Source: Nemophila menziesii
Taxonomy: Eukaryota > Streptophyta > Magnoliopsida > Boraginales > Hydrophyllaceae
Assembly (NCBI GenBank): GCA_029959085.1
Contig: JARWIR010000003.1
Location: forward strand, 32,441,505-32,505,504
Direction of reading: 5' to 3'
DNA length: 64,000 nucleotides
Shown here: one piece after another, positions 59,878-64,000 of the stretch
Layout: the number at the start of each line of letters is the position of its first letter
How positions within the stretch are numbered: position 1 is the stretch's first letter
Notes under the pieces: model-generated
Database searches by the model: none
What the model was told of the DNA's origin: nothing
What the model saw: the letters and a program-made list of their open reading frames with translations, nothing else
Translations under genes and position numbers: made by a program

Positions 59878-60885
59878 TGTTGGGATTTAAATCAATTGTT
59901 TAGAGTAATTATTATTAATCTGATCATGTTCTTTTGTATAAGTAGAAAAGTTTTAGATTAAAACATCAAACATAGCTATCTTTTCCTATTCTTTTGGAAA
60001 AGTGGGAAAGTCACTTTTTGTGCATGAAATATCCCACATAGGAGGAGAGATGGAAAAAATATTAGTATAAATATACTTACCCATCTATTATATCCAAAAA
60101 GCCTAAAAGCTATGAAAGCCAAAGAGGAATAGGCAAAGCCCCACACGCACCACCACCACCACCCGGCCCGGCATGGGGGTGGGCTCGTGGGGGAGTTGGG
60201 GAGTTTGGGGAGTCAAAAAATGAAAAATGAAAAATGAAATAATTTATCTGAAGTGAATCCGGTGAAAGATGACTAGCTCTTATAGTAGTCGCTGGCAAGT
60301 CAACCCATTCAAACAGAATTCAAAACGCCCACCAATTTCGCTCCGGAAGACAAGCCTCCATCAATTACGCACCAGTCATCAGTTACGGAACTTGGTCATT
60401 GCTGAATTGAAAACGTGGGTCAAATGTCAAATCAAAACCGCCAATTAATTGAGGAGGAAATCAAGGGCTCTAATTGTGTACCTTTCTGACAAAGGCTCAC
60501 TCCACCCACTCCCTTCCCCTATAAATATTGCAGCTCCCCACTTGTCTCAAAGCTACGAAATACACCAGAAAAAAGAATAACACTCTGCCTCTCTTTCTCT
60601 CTAAAACGCTAGTTGAACTTCGTTTTTTCCGTTAGAGATACCGGTACGCTAGAATATCTTTTTAACAACCTGTGTAATTTGTTATTCATTTTTCTTTCCG
60701 TGTAAGTGTATTTTGTATTTCTGTAATCGTATTTCATTGTTTTACATTAATAGTTAGTTTACATTAAAACGAATAATATTTCTTTTACTTTTTGGAAACC
60801 ATTTTTGTTTTGTTAAAACCAGTTATTATTTTAATCACAATTTAAAAAGATATTCATTTTCTTTTCTCACCAGTTATTTTCTGAA
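59878..60885 (+). mobile_element. Copia 5' LTR and leader
   Basis: Begins TGTTGGGATTTAAATC. A TATA box (CCTATAAATATTG) is at about 60519, followed by a pyrimidine-rich leader. The exact LTR end and primer site are not clear; the gag start follows at 60886. It sits directly against the duplicated MORF2 intron. Confidence 0.6.
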
Positions 60886-61147
60886 ATGGATCTTCCTATT
60901 TTGGCTGTTGGTTCTCCTCTGAACGCAAAGCCTCGACGTGAACAAGTTGGAACCCCTTAATGGTTCTAACTACAAGCGTTGGGCACAAAAGGTTATGATT
61001 TGTCTTGAACAGTATGAACTCGACTTTGCTATAGTCTAGGCTCCTCTAGTTATGGAAATTGGAGCTCATTCTGAACAAGAGCTAGCTAGACATCTTGCCC
61101 TCGAATCCAGGTTCAAGAGAGCTAATACCATGGCTTGGGGCTGGATG
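60886..61147 (+). pseudogene. Copia gag N-terminal fragment
   Basis: After an ATG at 60886 and a frameshift, the frame reads 'LNGSNYKRWAQKVMICLEQY', then a stop, then 'EQELARHLALESRFKRANTM'. This is the start of Copia gag (UBN2/DUF4219-like). It ends at 61147, where the right arm of the inverted repeat begins, so the rest of the element was lost at that junction. Confidence 0.65.
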
Positions 61148-62354
61148 TTGAACAATGAAGTATCCAAGTTTACAAAAGTGGACAAACAGGTACTTAACGT
61201 TCTTTGTTTGCAAATAGGACCCTGTTTATATTTGTTGAAACGTAACATTTAATGCCAAACTTCACGTCGGGTACTAACATGACAAAAACAGAACGTTGGG
61301 TACCTATTTGTACACTTTTGTAAATCTGGGTACTTATTTGTCCAAATGGTGAAACAGTGGGTATCCATGAAGAAATTTTACTTTAAAATAATACGCTAAG
61401 TCAAGAACACTAGGCCCAGTCTCGAACATTAAGCATGCTTAATTAAAAAATGCTCAGAATCATATATTAAGCATGCTCAGTTAAAAATATATGCTTAGAA
61501 TTAAAATTATACTCCATGTCAAAATCTCTCACTAGGATTAGTAATGAACTTACGGACTCGGAAACGATGTCGTTGGTGACTTCGACGACCGAACTTTGAT
61601 CATGCTTAGTAAATCAGTTTTTGAGTAGGCTTAGTGCCGCCATCGACCGTGGTGTCGGTGACGGTGTGCATGTGATCAATGACGGTCGAAATATGAGTAT
61701 GCTTAGTGTGTTTAGTATTTCATTTACCACATTTCTTTAATCTTTATGTGATATTTGAGGATATTTTACTAATTCATTTGTGAGATGTGTAATTTTTAGT
61801 ATGAACAAAAATCCTTAATAATAAAATTCTTATGCAAGACTCGTTTATTCGGAACACCTATATAATGTTAAATATTGAAAAACTAAAATCAATTTATTTT
61901 GGCTAACCAAACATATTTTTATTTGTATTTAAAGAGAAATAAAAATTAGAAAATCGTTTTCATAAATCTATCTTAGAAGTTTTCTTAATTTCGAGAAAAT
62001 AATTTACCAAGAAAAATTAAAGAAATTCTTGGAAAGTTAAGTTGAAGTTTTGGTTTTATCTTTTCTGAGTAAATATTTACAAATGTCAAGCTAAATTAAA
62101 GTTAAGATAATTTCAAGATGATTAATTAAGGAAAGAAGTTATAAGAAATTTCCACAACTATACAACTACTGCAAGTAATAATTGCAATGATTTCCTAAAT
62201 TTAGGAGAGTTCCACCGACTATGTTTACCTTTTTAATTTCAATTTTTTAGAATTAAGATTTAACACAAACACAAACACAAGTTACATTATTTGTGGAATA
62301 GAGGAGAATACAAATCGACAACTCCTCAACACTATTCTTTATATATATACAACT

Positions 62355-62364
62355 CTATATAAAT
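62355..62364 (+). promoter_or_regulatory. Candidate TATA box of F-box 3
   Basis: CTATATAAAT, 47-56 bp upstream of the start codon, conserved with F-box 2. Confidence 0.5.
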
Positions 62365-62410
62365 CTAGTTTGCAACTTATTCGTTCGTCCATTGAGTAAT
62401 ATTTTGAACC

Positions 62411-63778
62411 ATGTCTCACAATTTTTCCAACAAAAAGGCAAAAACGAATTATGAATCCAATGTTAAGGTCGAGAGTTGCTCCGACTTGATCGTGAGATCG
62501 AGGTTGAAAAACAGAAATTCAACTCCTCAAGGTGATTGGTCTACACTGCCTAATGATCTTCTTAACTTGATTTTGAAAAGTTTGTCTTTTCATGACAAGC
62601 TTATGTTCAAATATACATGTTGTTCCTGGAAATCAATAGCCGAACTGCATATCAAGTCATTTATGACTGAGTTACAGAATGAACCACCGTTGCTTTTGAT
62701 GCCTACTGAAGAAGAAGAAGATGAAGAAGAAGAAGAAGAAGAAGAAGAAGAAGAAGAAGAAGAAGAAGAAGAAGAAGAAGAAATCAACAAACATATAAAT
62801 TATCAATTTGATCTTGTGAAAAAGGTTCAAAAGCCACTAAAGATGCCTGCTAACTCACACTGTATTGGTTCATCACAGGGTTGGTTAATACTTTTGCAGG
62901 GTATACAAGATTTATTCATCTATAATCCAATTTTGGACGTCAAATTTCAACTTCCTGGGGTTCTTTCTTTCCCAGAATTTATTTACGATCCCACAAATTT
63001 ATCGAGACATTGGATTCGTAAAGTTATTATATGGGGTGATCCTGTTTTTAGTCAATGCTATGAGGTTGCAGTAATCTATAGTTGGACTTCGAATATTGCT
63101 TACACCAACCATAAAGCTCTTGAATGGACTTTATTCGAAGACTCACACGATGATTACTGTGATATCACGGTCTGCAAAGATTACATATATGCACTACGTA
63201 ATAGAGGTTTAATCGAAGCTTGGCGTATCAATCGTATCAATTGCTTGAATCCAACAAAAGCAACCAACTTAACACTATCTCCATCTATTCCCATGAACAT
63301 ATCAGAACTTCAGGAAAATAGAGAGTTCTACTTTGCTCAAAGTTACATAGTTGAATCCAATGGTGAAATTCTACTAGTAATTAGATGCGTTGCTGAATTT
63401 GCCAATCCTGATGGTGAACCTACTCTCAGACAAGATTTACTTGAAGGTGTCTCTTATGGATACTTGACAAAGAGTTTTTATGTGTACAATTTGGGTTTAA
63501 GCAAGCAGGAATGGATAGAGATAAAGGATTTGGGTGATCGAATGTTATTTGTAGGCGGTAATCACTCTAAATCTCTGTCGATTAATGATTATAAAGGTTG
63601 CAAACAAAATTCTATTTATTTTACCGATGATTTTCACTGGGAGGGCATGGATGAAGATTACATGTACAAAGGTCATGACATGGGTATTTTCGACTTGGGA
63701 GATAAAAGTATTCATAAAATTTATGATTGTAAGTTCGATTATAAGATGACTCCCGCTTTCTGGATCCTTCAAAATTGA
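62411..63778 (+). CDS. F-box/DUF295 protein 3 with expanded poly-Glu tract
   Basis: Single exon, 455 aa. F-box at about residues 42-82 ('WSTLPNDLLNLILKSLSFHD', 'FKYTCCSWKSIAE'). From residue 100 there is a 25-residue acidic tract: four Glu, one Asp, then 20 Glu, coded by GAA triplets at 62708-62782. The DUF295/KIB-like part follows with the same blocks as F-box 2 and ends 'FWILQN'. The 18-residue length difference from F-box 2 is explained by 16 acidic residues plus an Arg-Ser insertion near residue 30. Expected role: SCF substrate adaptor, target unknown. The open frame is intact, so this arm was not silenced by mutation. Confidence 0.9.
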   Translation: MSHNFSNKKAKTNYESNVKVESCSDLIVRSRLKNRNSTPQGDWSTLPNDLLNLILKSLSFHDKLMFKYTCCSWKSIAELHIKSFMTELQNEPPLLLMPTEEEEDEEEEEEEEEEEEEEEEEEEEINKHINYQFDLVKKVQKPLKMPANSHCIGSSQGWLILLQGIQDLFIYNPILDVKFQLPGVLSFPEFIYDPTNLSRHWIRKVIIWGDPVFSQCYEVAVIYSWTSNIAYTNHKALEWTLFEDSHDDYCDITVCKDYIYALRNRGLIEAWRINRINCLNPTKATNLTLSPSIPMNISELQENREFYFAQSYIVESNGEILLVIRCVAEFANPDGEPTLRQDLLEGVSYGYLTKSFYVYNLGLSKQEWIEIKDLGDRMLFVGGNHSKSLSINDYKGCKQNSIYFTDDFHWEGMDEDYMYKGHDMGIFDLGDKSIHKIYDCKFDYKMTPAFWILQN

Positions 63779-63885
63779 TCCAAAATTCATCTTGTTTGGA
63801 GATATTTTATTGTAATTTGTTCGATTTTGTCTAAGTTTCTGCATATATTTTCTAAAAGTTATTGGTCTATATTATTTTTTCCAAT

Positions 63886-64000
63886 CTTCAAATTTTTTTT
63901 AATAACTAATCAATTTTATTTTTTATCCATTTAATTATTAAAATATTTCTATATAATATTTTGACATCTTGAATGTTTACATAAACTATAATATTCGAAG
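63886..64000. other. Flank beyond the inverted repeat
   Basis: AT-rich; nothing recognised. Confidence 0.4.

Larger units (their letters stand above)
61148..63885. repeat. Right arm of large inverted repeat (contains F-box 3)
   Basis: Reverse-complement partner of 55495-58600. Similarity runs from the 'GAAGTATCCAAGTTTAC' edge to about 63885, where 'TTTTTTCCAATCTT' is the last shared string. It lacks the 420-bp insertion of the left arm. Confidence 0.85.

Noticed and set aside
60110..60298. Small proline/glycine-rich minus-strand frame
   Set aside because: Lies inside the Copia LTR; compositional only.

Overview
This is nuclear DNA of a flowering plant, probably a eudicot. The protein-coding genes are intron-rich with GT-AG splicing, intergenic DNA is AT-rich, and there are many LTR retrotransposon, LINE, hAT-like, MITE and TRIM relics. 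The species cannot be told from the sequence. Seven genes look intact. Three are BARD1/ROW1 homologues (minus strand), one is a plastid RNA-editing factor of the MORF2 type (plus strand), and three are F-box/DUF295 genes (two minus, one plus).

Region 1 (1-28,100) is a BARD1 cluster. BARD1-3 (24771-27902) is the canonical gene: 13 exons, 646 aa, RING + linker + extended PHD (ePHD) + two BRCT domains. BARD1-1 (2350-5385, 541 aa) and BARD1-2 (16640-19765, 511 aa) are sister copies made by a segmental duplication. Each unit also carries a decayed second BARD1 (5924-7560 and 20330-21420) upstream of the live gene, and an LTR-like repeat further upstream. The sisters have lost opposite parts by in-frame deletions that fuse exons. 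BARD1-1 lacks almost all of the RING-ePHD linker. BARD1-2 keeps the linker, expanded by about 13 Arg-Gly dipeptides, but lacks the whole ePHD. This is the most interesting feature of the window. Between the units lie a Mutator-like MITE, an O-fucosyltransferase gene fragment, a truncated Copia retrotransposon and its 3' LTR.

Region 2 (28,100-37,300) has no recognisable gene. It holds Copia LTR fragments, a long AAG microsatellite, a 738-bp element with hAT hallmarks (8-bp target duplication), a 1.2-kb hAT-like element and a further TIR element.

Region 3 (37,320-47,900) is a non-autonomous Gypsy-type LTR element. Its right LTR is interrupted by a solo LTR of a related element (5-bp target duplication) and then cut off by the 5' part of a LINE. 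Two MITEs inserted side by side follow (47978-48270).

Region 4 (48,300-64,000) starts with MORF2 (48510-49992), then three F-box/DUF295 genes. F-box 2 and F-box 3 lie on the arms of a large inverted repeat (about 55,495-58,600 and 61,148-63,885). The spacer holds a duplicated piece of MORF2 intron 1 and a Copia 5' LTR with the start of gag. F-box 3 has a 25-residue acidic tract where F-box 2 has 9. No tRNA, rRNA or CRISPR array was seen.
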